From Acinetobacter baumannii (GTDB lineage Bacteria > Pseudomonadota > Gammaproteobacteria > Pseudomonadales > Moraxellaceae), in assembly GCF_016508585.1 (NCBI RefSeq), contig NZ_JADVOP010000016.1, positions 1-64,000 of the forward strand: 64,000 bases of DNA, written 5' to 3'. Every line of letters starts with the position of its first letter. Position 1 is the first letter of the stretch. Under the pieces are notes generated by a model that was not told where the DNA came from, did not search any database, and saw only the letters and a list, made by a program, of their open reading frames with translations. Of the stretch, positions 8,296 to 17,250 are shown in pieces. Both the position numbers and the translations under genes were made by a program.

Positions 8296-9255
8296 TTAAC
8301 CTTGAACAGGAACTTTTTGCATCAAGGCTAAAGTTTCAGACTCACCCAATCCTATACGATGCGAAGTGACCGCAACGAACACAGCTTGCACATCATCTGC
8401 AATTACAAAAGCTCTTTTTTCAATCAATGCATGCGCTTGAGCAGCCTTTTTCAACGCCAAAACGCCACGGGTAGATAGCCCATGACGCCCTTTTCTCGTT
8501 TCTTCTGCTAAATCAAGTATATAGTCAAATATTAAATCATTTATTGCAATGCCATTGACCACACATTGTAATTTCAATATATCTTCTTGTTTAAAAATGG
8601 ACTGCAAATTTTCAATTAAGTCATGGCGAGAATGCTGCTGTAAAAGTAATTTTTCTGCTGAACGTGATGGATAACCCAATGATAGCCGCATCAAAAAGCG
8701 GTCTAACTGGGATTCAGGTAGGCTATATGTACCACTTTGAAAAAGTGGATTTTGTGTTGCAATCACCCAAAATGGCTGCGGCAATGCATAACGAATGCCA
8801 TCTACGGTGACATTGCCCTCTTCCATCGCTTCCAACAATGCGCTCTGGGTTTTTGGACTACAGCGATTGATTTCGTCAGCAAGTAGTATTTGGGTAAAAA
8901 TGGGACCGTACTTAAATTCAAATTGATGTTCTTTTTGATTAAACATATTAATCCCAATGACATCACTGGCCAACATATCATTGGTGAATTGAATCCGTTG
9001 AAAATCAAGCCCCGCTAAACGGGACAAACTGCTGGCTAAAGTTGTTTTACCTAAGCCGGGTAAGTCTTCAAAGAGTAAATGCCCACCTGCCAATAAGCTA
9101 CACAAGGCAAGCTTGGTTTGTTGCTGTTTGTCTAAAATGATGAGGTTAATTTGTCTTAAGAATTCATCAACCTTCGAATAATAATGTGACAGATCTAAAT
9201 CAATCAGTTCGGAATTCTTTTGTATTGCATTTTCCTGTCTTGCTCCCCAAATCAC
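8296..9255 (-). CDS. moxR: MoxR-family AAA+ ATPase
   Basis: A 319-residue AAA+ protein with Walker A EDLPGLGKTT (residues 63-72), Walker B LLADEIN (124-130), the conserved SPKTQSALLEAMEEG, sensor-1 VIATQNP, and the lid motif RGVLALKKAAQAHA. These are the diagnostic features of MoxR ATPases, which work as chaperone-like partners of the DUF58 or VWA proteins encoded beside them. The start used is GTG at 9255, preceded by GGGGA at a suitable distance; no ATG occurs before the Walker region. First gene of the operon. Confidence 0.92.
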   Translation of the reverse strand: MIWGARQENAIQKNSELIDLDLSHYYSKVDEFLRQINLIILDKQQQTKLALCSLLAGGHLLFEDLPGLGKTTLASSLSRLAGLDFQRIQFTNDMLASDVIGINMFNQKEHQFEFKYGPIFTQILLADEINRCSPKTQSALLEAMEEGNVTVDGIRYALPQPFWVIATQNPLFQSGTYSLPESQLDRFLMRLSLGYPSRSAEKLLLQQHSRHDLIENLQSIFKQEDILKLQCVVNGIAINDLIFDYILDLAEETRKGRHGLSTRGVLALKKAAQAHALIEKRAFVIADDVQAVFVAVTSHRIGLGESETLALMQKVPVQG

Positions 9256-9426
9256 CTTTTTTCCCCAATCATAATTTTTTAAGTAATTTGATTAACATAC
9301 ACGTTTTTGAAAGATACTCAAAGTGCAACAATTCATGAACCCAGAAACATGATGGTACTTTGAATAAAAAATTATCCATATGATTTTGAGTATCTCGATT
9401 TAGGTCTTGATCAATGATTTAGGTCA

Positions 9427-10461
9427 CTATTTTTTCACGCTATTCAGTCTGGCTTTTAACTCATCTGCACCAATTGAAAATTCAATATCCGAAATCTCTG
9501 CTTGCTTAATCAATCGAATCAATAACTGGTTTATGGGTACCTGAGTATTGAGTTGATGCGCTAATCTCACCACCTCCCCATTGATCCAATCAACTTCTGT
9601 AGGTCGACCCGCAATTAAATCATCTTGCATAGATGAACGAGCCAATGGGTCAATTTTTAACATTTTACGACTCAATATTTTAAATAAAACATTGGGCAGA
9701 CTGATGATTTTGGGAAGAAAATGCGCAGAAACCACAGTCAAATTTGCTGGTTTGATCTGTGCCAGATCCAATAAATCAAGGGTTTCCTGTTGTGCCATCG
9801 CAAGACATTGACGATATTGATAATTCAACAATTGTGCTTTTAAAGGTAACTTCGATAAGGCATTAATTGAATTATTTAAGTTAAGTAAAACTTTGGCCCA
9901 TTGTACAGCAAGCATGTCCTGATCAAATACAATATCTAGCTGAGCTCTTTGAAAAAGTTGGGCTAAATCTTGTTGATGTAAAAATTTTTTAACATGTATC
10001 TCACCTGATGTACCTTGATGAAAATACCCTGTTCCCAAGGCAACCACATTAAAAGGAATCATCCCCTCTAGAATTCTCAAATCTGGTAAAAACCGTTTAA
10101 GCAACGCCACATTACTCAATCCATTTTGGAAACTAATGATATAAGGGGTATACTTTAGTTTGGAGTTACTGTCAGCAAGTATGTTCTGAAGCGTTTCAGC
10201 AACTTGCTCAGTTGCTGTTGACTTAACACAGACAAAAACAATATCAACATCTAAAATCACATTTGGATCAAGTGATAGTTTTAATTCATGTGCAGGTATA
10301 GATAAGTTATTTCCTAAATAATCCGTAAGTTTCAAACCAGATTTGGATAATTCACGATATGTGTCTGGACGGGTTACAAATGTTACATCTGCGCCTGAAG
10401 CAGCCAATCGTCCCCCAATATAACACCCAATACTTCCAGCACCATAGATACAGATTTTCAT
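9427..10461 (-). CDS. 2-dehydropantoate 2-reductase family protein
   Basis: A 344-residue ketopantoate-reductase-type protein. The N-terminal Rossmann fold shows IYGAGSIGCYIGGRLAASG with an Arg (VTRPD) after strand 2 that favours NADPH, then VKSTATEQVAE and the family lysine/asparagine segment AKVLLNLNNSINAL. The C-terminal helical domain has PTEVDWINGEVVRLA, matching the family motif PTEID-NG. In the pantothenate route this enzyme reduces 2-dehydropantoate to pantoate. Several Acinetobacter paralogues exist in this family, so panE itself is not certain. It stands alone between moxR and the cstA-ybdD operon. Confidence 0.82.
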   Translation of the reverse strand: MKICIYGAGSIGCYIGGRLAASGADVTFVTRPDTYRELSKSGLKLTDYLGNNLSIPAHELKLSLDPNVILDVDIVFVCVKSTATEQVAETLQNILADSNSKLKYTPYIISFQNGLSNVALLKRFLPDLRILEGMIPFNVVALGTGYFHQGTSGEIHVKKFLHQQDLAQLFQRAQLDIVFDQDMLAVQWAKVLLNLNNSINALSKLPLKAQLLNYQYRQCLAMAQQETLDLLDLAQIKPANLTVVSAHFLPKIISLPNVLFKILSRKMLKIDPLARSSMQDDLIAGRPTEVDWINGEVVRLAHQLNTQVPINQLLIRLIKQAEISDIEFSIGADELKARLNSVKK

Positions 10462-10642
10462 CTTAACGTCCCTTTAGCAAATCTAATTCTGTTATTTTAT
10501 CTGCTTCAGTAGCTTATCTGAGACAAGTGAAATGACTTGTCAGCTATCCGACAATTCATCATATTTATTTCGTGGCAACTTGTAATAATGCCATGCGGTC
10601 ATGAGCTGGCTTAAAATCATCCAATAAAAAACACTGCCCAAT

Positions 10643-10670
10643 AAAAAGCGGTACCGCAGTACCGCTTTTT
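10643..10670. terminator. Intrinsic terminator after ybdD
   Basis: A perfect 12-base stem AAAAAGCGGTAC / GTACCGCTTTTT with loop CGCA. It lies 15 bases beyond the ybdD stop and has U-runs on both strands; it ends the cstA-ybdD transcript. Confidence 0.85.
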
Positions 10671-10685
10671 ATTGCATTTCTCAAA

Positions 10686-10988
10686 TCAACATGGACACTT
10701 TTTCAGGGTCCCGCCAGCAGTTGGATAACGAGCATCAACACAGTAACGATGAAAAGTTTTCTCATCCATTGCATCCATGTCAGGATGATGCTTTTTCATA
10801 TGTTCCAGATAGTTTTGATAATCAGGTACACCGACCATCAAGCGAAAACTCTGCTGTAAGCGTGTCCACAATGTTGCAATTCTTGACCAATTCTTAGGAT
10901 TAAAAATTAGATCCTTTTGCGACATGATGGTCATTTTGATGATTTTATAAATCACCGTCTTACCACCTTTGGCGAATTTAAGATTCAT
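10686..10988 (-). CDS. ybdD: YbdD/YjiX family small protein, CstA partner
   Basis: The C-terminal about 65 residues match the YbdD/YjiX family: RLMVGVPDYQNYLEHMKKHHPDM, FHRYCVDARYP and a glycine/cysteine-rich end (GGTLKKCPC). In E. coli, YbdD and YjiX are encoded beside the pyruvate transporters CstA and BtsT. I start at the ATG at 10988, which has a GAGG site 8 bases upstream and gives about 100 residues; a later ATG at 10925 would give the family's usual 65-75 residues but lacks a site. The gene begins 25 bases after cstA ends, so the two form an operon. Confidence 0.82.
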   Translation of the reverse strand: MNLKFAKGGKTVIYKIIKMTIMSQKDLIFNPKNWSRIATLWTRLQQSFRLMVGVPDYQNYLEHMKKHHPDMDAMDEKTFHRYCVDARYPTAGGTLKKCPC

Positions 10989-11013
10989 CTTACTCACCTC
11001 ACTTATAAGTCAA

Positions 11014-13116
11014 TTAATGCTTTGCAGACGATACGACAGTTTCTTCAGGGTCTGCATATACTGCCGGTGCTTCATTCACTGTTGGTGTATGACTTGCCAA
11101 TGCACGGCGAATCACCCCGATAGCAGCCACCAACATGACCACTGCAACGATCATAAAGAATGCACACAATGCCGCATTGATCTGATTCGATAGCACAATG
11201 GTTTGCATCTCTTCAAGCGTTTTCGCTGGTTTTAAAATCTCACCTTGAGCAATCGCTGCGGAGAACTTATCAGCTTGTGCCAAAAAACCGATCTTAGGAT
11301 TGGAATGGAAGATTTTTTGCCAACCCGCTGTCATACAGGTAATGAATAAGAAAATCGTAGGCACAATCGTAACCCATACATACTTTTCTTTCTTCATTTT
11401 AAACAGAATCACTGTTCCTAAAATAAGTGCCATAGCAGCAAGCATTTGGTTACCAATACCAAATAAAGGCCATAAACTATTAATACCACCGAGAGGATCA
11501 ACAACACCTTGATAAACAAAGAAGCCCCAGCCTGCAACCGCCACAGCTGTACCAATCATGTTTCCAATGAAGTTGTGTGAATTTTTAAGTGCGGGAACCA
11601 CGATCCCTACAGTATCCTGAACCATAAAACGGCATGCACGTGTACCGGCATCAACCGCAGTCAAAATAAACAATGCTTCAAATAAAATCGCAAAGTGATA
11701 CCAAAACGCCATCATCGAACGATTATTAAAAATATCAGTGATGATATGTGCCATACCGATTGCAAATGTTGGTGCGCCACCTGTACGTGAAAGAATGGTA
11801 CTTTCCCCCACTTCTTTTGCAAGCAAGCTCAATGTCTCAGGTGTGACTACAAAACCCAGATTACGTACCGCTTCAGCAGCACTCTCTACGGTGGTGCCTA
11901 AAACTGCTGCTGGTGCATTAATTGCAAAATAAACACCTGGCTCAAGCACAGTCGCACAAATCATTGCCATAATCGCGACAAATGATTCCATTAACATACC
12001 ACCATAACCGATTACACGAATATTGACTTCGTTATCCACCAGTTTTGGTGTAGTCCCGGAAGACACTAAGGCATGGAAGCCTGAAATCGCACCGCAAGCA
12101 ATGGTAATAAATAAGAATGGAAACATTGACCCAGCAAAAACAGGACCGGTACCATCAACAAAATGCGTCACAGAAGGCATTTTTAGCATTGGCATGGCAA
12201 CGATGATACCCACAGCCAAACCTGCAATTACGCCGATTTTTAAAAATGTTGACAAGTAATCACGCGGCGCCAACAGCAACCAAACAGGCAAGACAGAAGC
12301 TACAAATCCGTAGATGATCAGTGCCCAAGTCAGTTGAGTCCCTGTTAAAGTAAAGAAAGGTCCCCAATAGGGATCAGCAGCAACATTGCCACCATACACG
12401 ATTGCAGCCATCATCAAAACAAAACCAATGATTGACACTTCTGCAATTCGTCCAGGGCGGATATAACGCATATACACCCCCATGAACAAAGCAATCGGTA
12501 TGGTTGCTGCAATACTGAATACGCCCCACGGACTATGTGCAAGGGCTTTAACCACCACCAACGCCAGTACGGCAAGGATAATGATCATCACACCCAATGC
12601 GCCAAGCATCACCACTACACCAGCGAATGAGCCGAGTTCTTGTTTTGCCATTTCCCCCAATGAACGTCCATCGCGACGTGTGGAGATAAAGAGCACCAAG
12701 AAATCCTGAACAGCACCCGCCAAGACCACTCCGACCAAAAGCCAAATTGTTCCCGGTAGATAACCCATTTGAGCTGCAAGAATAGGTCCAACCAACGGAC
12801 CTGCACCTGCAATTGCCGCAAAGTGATGACCAAAAAGCACATATTTATTGGTTGGCACATAATCCAGACCATCAGCTAAACGATGTGCAGGTGTTAAACG
12901 TCTTGGATTGAGCTCAAAAACTTTATTGGCGATAAATAAACTATAAAAACGATATGCAATGCTATATACACACACCGCAGCAAGCACTAACCAAACGGCA
13001 TTGACATGCTCACCTTTACTGACTGCAAGTATTCCAAAAGATACTGCACCAATTATGGCGACAATCACCCAGACCAATTTTGATAAGGGTGATGACTTTG
13101 TCTGAATATTTTCCAT
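11014..13116 (-). CDS. cstA: Carbon starvation protein A, pyruvate/peptide transporter
   Basis: A 700-residue polytopic membrane protein with about 16-18 helices. It carries the CstA landmarks: RLADGLDYVPTNKYVLFGHHFAAIAGAGP near residue 90 (read in parts), GPILAAQMGYLPG, and the second CstA motif with FHALVSSGTTPKL. Length equals E. coli CstA (701). CstA and its paralogue BtsT import pyruvate, and CstA has also been linked to peptide use. A GAGG site precedes the ATG. The downstream YbdD partner supports the call. Confidence 0.93.
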   Translation of the reverse strand: MENIQTKSSPLSKLVWVIVAIIGAVSFGILAVSKGEHVNAVWLVLAAVCVYSIAYRFYSLFIANKVFELNPRRLTPAHRLADGLDYVPTNKYVLFGHHFAAIAGAGPLVGPILAAQMGYLPGTIWLLVGVVLAGAVQDFLVLFISTRRDGRSLGEMAKQELGSFAGVVVMLGALGVMIIILAVLALVVVKALAHSPWGVFSIAATIPIALFMGVYMRYIRPGRIAEVSIIGFVLMMAAIVYGGNVAADPYWGPFFTLTGTQLTWALIIYGFVASVLPVWLLLAPRDYLSTFLKIGVIAGLAVGIIVAMPMLKMPSVTHFVDGTGPVFAGSMFPFLFITIACGAISGFHALVSSGTTPKLVDNEVNIRVIGYGGMLMESFVAIMAMICATVLEPGVYFAINAPAAVLGTTVESAAEAVRNLGFVVTPETLSLLAKEVGESTILSRTGGAPTFAIGMAHIITDIFNNRSMMAFWYHFAILFEALFILTAVDAGTRACRFMVQDTVGIVVPALKNSHNFIGNMIGTAVAVAGWGFFVYQGVVDPLGGINSLWPLFGIGNQMLAAMALILGTVILFKMKKEKYVWVTIVPTIFLFITCMTAGWQKIFHSNPKIGFLAQADKFSAAIAQGEILKPAKTLEEMQTIVLSNQINAALCAFFMIVAVVMLVAAIGVIRRALASHTPTVNEAPAVYADPEETVVSSAKH

Positions 13117-13440
13117 TAAAACCTCACATCTTGATTACAAAAAGCAGTTCCATTGTTTTTATAAAGCGTAATGCATTTCCGTGTGACTCTTTCCCTGGTG
13201 ACTCTACTCCTCATTTTTTTGTTTTCATCTAAGACTTTGGATGTAAAACTGGTTTGAATATGTACTATTAGCATGACATCACAATGACTTAAACCATTAC
13301 AATGTTATTTTTATCATTCTTGTCATATTCCGACGATTTAACTCTACTATTAATTATCCACTGTCGTTCTACGACTTTAGTCGAAAATCCATCCATGGGT
13401 TTCAACTGCCAGCACCCTTAACTCCATTCAAATTTAAAAC
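13117..13440. other. cstA upstream region
   Basis: Intergenic region before cstA with no gene. It holds a small perfect inverted repeat CGACT-TT-AGTCG (13372-13383), about 255 bases before the cstA start, which could be a regulator site. I did not find a promoter good enough to name. Confidence 0.35.
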
Positions 13441-13467
13441 AAAAAAAGGGATGATTTTCATCATCCC
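13441..13467 (-). terminator. Intrinsic terminator of efp
   Basis: Stem GGGATGAT (13448-13455) / ATCATCCC (13460-13467) with a 4-base loop. On the minus strand it is followed by seven U residues from the A run at 13441-13447. It lies 25 bases beyond the efp stop. Confidence 0.85.
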
Positions 13468-13492
13468 TCGCATCATCATTATTCAAAAATGA

Positions 13493-14062
13493 TCAAGCAC
13501 GTTCTAAGTAATCACCAGTACGGGTATCTACACGAACGCTTTCCTCTTGCTGTACGAATAATGGCACACGTACTACAGCACCAGTTTCAAGCTTCGCTGG
13601 TTTACCGCCACCGCCAGAAGTGTCACCACGTACACCTGGATCAGTTTCAACGATTTTTAACACCACAAAGTTAGGTGGGCTGACTGTTAATGGCACACCA
13701 TTAAACAGCATAATCGTACATTTTTCATTTGAATCGTCTTTTAACCATTTCGCAGCATCGCCCATCGCAACTTTATCAGCAGCAATTTGCTCGAAAGATA
13801 CAGGATCCATGAAGTTCCACATTTCACCATCGTTGTAAAGGTAATCCATTTCAACTTCAACAATGTCGGCTGCTTCTAATGAATCACCTGATTTGAAAGT
13901 TTTTTCTAATACTTTACCAGATTTAAGGTTACGTAATTTTACACGGTTGAACGCTTGACCTTTACCTGGTTTTACATATTCGTTTTCCATGATAGAACAT
14001 GGGTTACCATCAAGCATAACCTTTAGGCCAGCTTTGAAATCATTTGTAGAATAATAGGCCAT
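13493..14062 (-). CDS. efp: Elongation factor P
   Basis: A 189-residue EF-P, which relieves ribosome stalling at polyproline. It has the three-domain length and the conserved [12 protein letters not shown] loop; counting from the chosen ATG the modified lysine in PGKGQ is exactly residue 34. The ATG at 14062 is preferred over an in-frame GTG at 14071 because GGAG lies 10 bases upstream and Acinetobacter EF-P proteins begin MA-YSTNDFK. The divergent neighbour epmB encodes the aminomutase that provides (R)-beta-lysine for Lys34, so both halves of the modification face each other here; epmA is not in the window. Confidence 0.97.
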   Translation of the reverse strand: MAYYSTNDFKAGLKVMLDGNPCSIMENEYVKPGKGQAFNRVKLRNLKSGKVLEKTFKSGDSLEAADIVEVEMDYLYNDGEMWNFMDPVSFEQIAADKVAMGDAAKWLKDDSNEKCTIMLFNGVPLTVSPPNFVVLKIVETDPGVRGDTSGGGGKPAKLETGAVVRVPLFVQQEESVRVDTRTGDYLERA

Positions 14063-14464
14063 GAAAGGCACACTCCAAACTTACTAATTTAAATCTCTAA
14101 TGTAATGCGATCAACAAATCACCTGATTTGTAATCGGGTCTATTTACGCTTCAAAGTCGCTGAATTGCCAACAAACCCAGAATGATCATTCTCAACAATA
14201 AAGAATGTATTATACATTTTTCGTATTCTAAATGAGCAATACATCGTGAAGCAATGAAAAATTACCCATGTTCTGTCAGATTGAGGTTAAAATCTCCGTT
14301 TGATTGATTTTTTGTACTGATTGAATCTCCTTTCAGTGCATTGTAATGAATCGGCTGTATGGATTTGACTATAGTTCTCCGTGTTTCAATGTCCCATCAG
14401 ACAGATTTAAGCTGAACAGGCATTTAAACCATTCTCTCCCCATTGACTATTTATCGCACGTGGC
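14063..14464. promoter_or_regulatory. Divergent efp/epmB control region
   Basis: About 400 bases separate efp and epmB. A TATAAT box for efp is visible on the minus strand (14209-14214), and the TATAAT-containing sequence is itself nearly palindromic. Twenty bases downstream of it is a perfect 14-base palindrome AGAATGATCATTCT (14179-14192), and CAAATCA-CC-TGATTTG (14115-14130) is a second inverted repeat inside the leader. Roles as operators or leader hairpins are inferred. No clear epmB promoter was found. Confidence 0.4.
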
Positions 14465-15481
14465 ATGTTAAATTATTTATATCAAGAGCAAAATTGGCAA
14501 TCTCAACTTAGTGATTTAGTGACTGATCCACTAGAATTACTCGAACTTCTCAGTTTGTCGAAACAACAATTATTGTCTGGTGCAATTCTTGCGACTGCTC
14601 AATTTAAATTGCGTGTTCCACGAGCATTTGTTGCCAAAATGGAAAAAGGCAATCCACTAGATCCCCTTCTTTTACAGGTCCTCCCCCATCATCTAGAACT
14701 TGAAGAACATGAAGGTTTTGTGACGGACCCATTGGGCGAGGAACAGGCCAATCAAATTCCAGGGGTTTTGCATAAATATAAATCACGCTTTTTATTAACA
14801 TTGACAGGTGCTTGTGCTGTTCACTGCCGTTATTGCTTCCGTAGACATTTTCCATATCAAGAAAATCTACCTAAAAATGAAGATTGGCTGAATATTAAAA
14901 GCTATTTGGAGCAGCATCCTGAAATCAATGAAGTGATTCTAAGTGGAGGAGATCCACTTACGTTATCAAATCGTAAACTGGCGATATGGTTAGAACGTCT
15001 AGCATCTCTCAGTCAAATTAAAATCCTGAGAATTCATTCACGAGTTCCTATTGTTATTCCTGAAAGAATCGATGAAGAACTGGTTTCTTTATTGAAAAAC
15101 AGTAGGCTACGTGTGATTCTAGTGGTACACTCAAATCATCCAGCTGAACTCGATAATTTGACCTGTTCAAAACTCGCTCACTTGGCAAAACAAAATATTC
15201 TTGTGTTGAATCAAGCCGTTTTACTCAAAGGTGTGAATGATTCTGCACAAACACTGGTTGATTTAAGTCAACGACTTTTTGAAGCACAAGTTTTACCTTA
15301 CTATCTACACGTTCTGGATAAGGTAAAAGGTGCGTATCATTTTGATTTAGGGGCAGAAAAAATTGATCAAATCTACAAGGATGTATTAGCCAGCTTACCT
15401 GGATACCTAGTCCCAAAACTGGTTCGAGAAGTTGCGGGAGAAAATAATAAAACACCGCTGTTTGGAGTCACAACCTTTTAA
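14465..15481 (+). CDS. epmB: EF-P beta-lysylation lysine 2,3-aminomutase EpmB
   Basis: A 338-residue radical-SAM enzyme that converts (S)-alpha-lysine to (R)-beta-lysine for attachment to EF-P Lys34. The iron-sulphur motif C-x3-C-x2-C is seen as CAVHCRYC with cysteines at residues 117, 121 and 124, followed by FRRHFPY; the glycine-rich SAM motif is ILSGGDPL, and the PLP lysine is expected near the C-terminus in YHVLDKVKGAYHF context. Its length (about 340) is that of EpmB and shorter than clostridial lysine aminomutases. The divergent efp gene strongly supports the assignment. Confidence 0.95.
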   Translation: MLNYLYQEQNWQSQLSDLVTDPLELLELLSLSKQQLLSGAILATAQFKLRVPRAFVAKMEKGNPLDPLLLQVLPHHLELEEHEGFVTDPLGEEQANQIPGVLHKYKSRFLLTLTGACAVHCRYCFRRHFPYQENLPKNEDWLNIKSYLEQHPEINEVILSGGDPLTLSNRKLAIWLERLASLSQIKILRIHSRVPIVIPERIDEELVSLLKNSRLRVILVVHSNHPAELDNLTCSKLAHLAKQNILVLNQAVLLKGVNDSAQTLVDLSQRLFEAQVLPYYLHVLDKVKGAYHFDLGAEKIDQIYKDVLASLPGYLVPKLVREVAGENNKTPLFGVTTF

Positions 15482-15495
15482 GAGTTGAAACGCTC

Positions 15496-17250
15496 ATGAT
15501 AAATAAAGAAATTTCTGAAATTTTTCAAAATATCACGGTTCTACAACGAGAAAGTTTAAGTTTTGCAGATCCTTCTGTAGAGTCTGTGGGTGCATGGGTT
15601 GCTACGCTCTCAATCATGCAATTGGGTGACACTTCCGAGTCTGTTTTAAACGCTATTTGTGAAATTGCAGAGCTAAACTGTAGTGAAATGCTGCGTTTTG
15701 ACCTTATTCAGGTGTTACACCCGATTACGGAAAGTATTTTATCCAGTCTAGAAAAAAGCATTTTGAATCAAGGGCTGTCTCAAACAGATCGAATAGAGCA
15801 TATCATTGATTTATCTTCTAGAATTCGTACCTATTTTGCGAATGTTTACATCAATATTGTACAAAGAAGCCATCAAACATTAACTTCAAGTAAATTCTCA
15901 TTTTTCAATTTTAAACAAAAGAGAAATTTGCAGACCGCTCGAACGCTGGCAACTTTTTATGCCTTAGAACAATTGGGTTTGTTGCTTGTTCAGCAACAAA
16001 TGATCTATAGCGGTCCTTTGACCCATCAATGGCTTACTACACACCATTTATATGAGCTTGCTGTAAAAAACCAAGAATTCAACATAAATATCAATCAGCT
16101 ACAAGGTACGCATTTTACTATTCATAATATCCAGCAAGCCTATGCACAAGTTTTATTATTGGATATTTTCAATACGCATCAAATTCGCCCATCTGAAACA
16201 CAGGCTTTGTACCAATGTACTTTTGACTGGGTAAAATTGGTTCAAATCTTACCGAGAGAAACCAGTCTTTCGCGCTATATTGTCGATGGTTCTAAAGATA
16301 TACCGCCAATCTATAACCGCAAGCAACATGCAAACTTTCATACATCATTATATATTTCCACTCAAAATTTACTTGAACATATCAATTTAACCATTCACAA
16401 AGAAACTGAATATTTATCAAAAAATGAGCAAATTTATTTATCTGCTGCATTAAAGTTTCATGTACAGAATGTATTGGGAACCACCATTGAACGTCGCCAT
16501 GAACGTTATGAATATTCGGCACAACTACAAATCTGTTTTAGTTTACAAACAGCACATTTTTATCTCTCTAAAGCTAAAAATTTCTATGAAACCCTCAACC
16601 TCAACAGTAATTATGCTTTTCAATCAGAATCAAATATTCACTCTTCTATTTCAACGGGTTCCAACACAGCATCTAATTTAAGCCAGATCAAAAGCTTGGA
16701 CCGTGAAGCCAAACAGATTTATCAAGCACAAGTACTCGATATTAGTGTCAACGGTTATCGTATTCGTTGGTCAAATGAAGCGCCTCGAAATCTAAGAACC
16801 GGGGAATTTATCTTGATCAATGAAAGCCTGAACAATAAATGGAAAGGTGCAATCATTCGCTGGATTAAGCAATCGATCCAGAAAACCTATGAAGTCGGTT
16901 TAGAGGTCTTAGCACAGGACATCTACCCTTGTGCAGTCAAGGTTCCTGCTGATCGTTCAACGATTAACTATCACCCATGTCTCATGGTGCAGGTACCAAA
17001 CCTAAATGAATCAAATACTTCAATTATTTTGCCAAACTTGCCTTTTTTTAAAGAACAGCAAGCAATTTATCTTCGTTTAGATACTGACGAAATTAAGGTG
17101 TATTTAACTAAAACGTTGTTAATTACTCAAAGTTTTGTCCAGTTTGAATTTGAGTTGATCAATGATGAAGAAAATCATCGCATTGAACAATTCATTCAAC
17201 TCCAATCAACCAATTTGAATAATCAAGATGTATGGGAAGCTTTAAAGTGA
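15496..17250 (+). CDS. PilZ-like domain protein, partner gene of FimX-like regulator
   Basis: A 584-residue mostly helical cytoplasmic protein without signal peptide or membrane segment. Near the C-terminus RRHERYE (about residue 330) and DISVNGYRIRW (about 416) look like the RxxxR and DxSxxG halves of a PilZ c-di-GMP site, though about 80 residues separate them, more than usual, with a low-complexity Ser/Asn stretch between. The following gene starts 19 bases before this one ends, so they are translationally coupled. I infer a role in c-di-GMP signalling to type IV pili or twitching together with the FimX-like protein; the family of the N-terminal 330 residues is unknown to me. Confidence 0.6.
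   Translation: MINKEISEIFQNITVLQRESLSFADPSVESVGAWVATLSIMQLGDTSESVLNAICEIAELNCSEMLRFDLIQVLHPITESILSSLEKSILNQGLSQTDRIEHIIDLSSRIRTYFANVYINIVQRSHQTLTSSKFSFFNFKQKRNLQTARTLATFYALEQLGLLLVQQQMIYSGPLTHQWLTTHHLYELAVKNQEFNININQLQGTHFTIHNIQQAYAQVLLLDIFNTHQIRPSETQALYQCTFDWVKLVQILPRETSLSRYIVDGSKDIPPIYNRKQHANFHTSLYISTQNLLEHINLTIHKETEYLSKNEQIYLSAALKFHVQNVLGTTIERRHERYEYSAQLQICFSLQTAHFYLSKAKNFYETLNLNSNYAFQSESNIHSSISTGSNTASNLSQIKSLDREAKQIYQAQVLDISVNGYRIRWSNEAPRNLRTGEFILINESLNNKWKGAIIRWIKQSIQKTYEVGLEVLAQDIYPCAVKVPADRSTINYHPCLMVQVPNLNESNTSIILPNLPFFKEQQAIYLRLDTDEIKVYLTKTLLITQSFVQFEFELINDEENHRIEQFIQLQSTNLNNQDVWEALK

Noticed and set aside
11300..12872. Several open frames on both strands inside cstA
   Set aside because: They are shadows of the cstA coding frame, without ribosome sites or family features.
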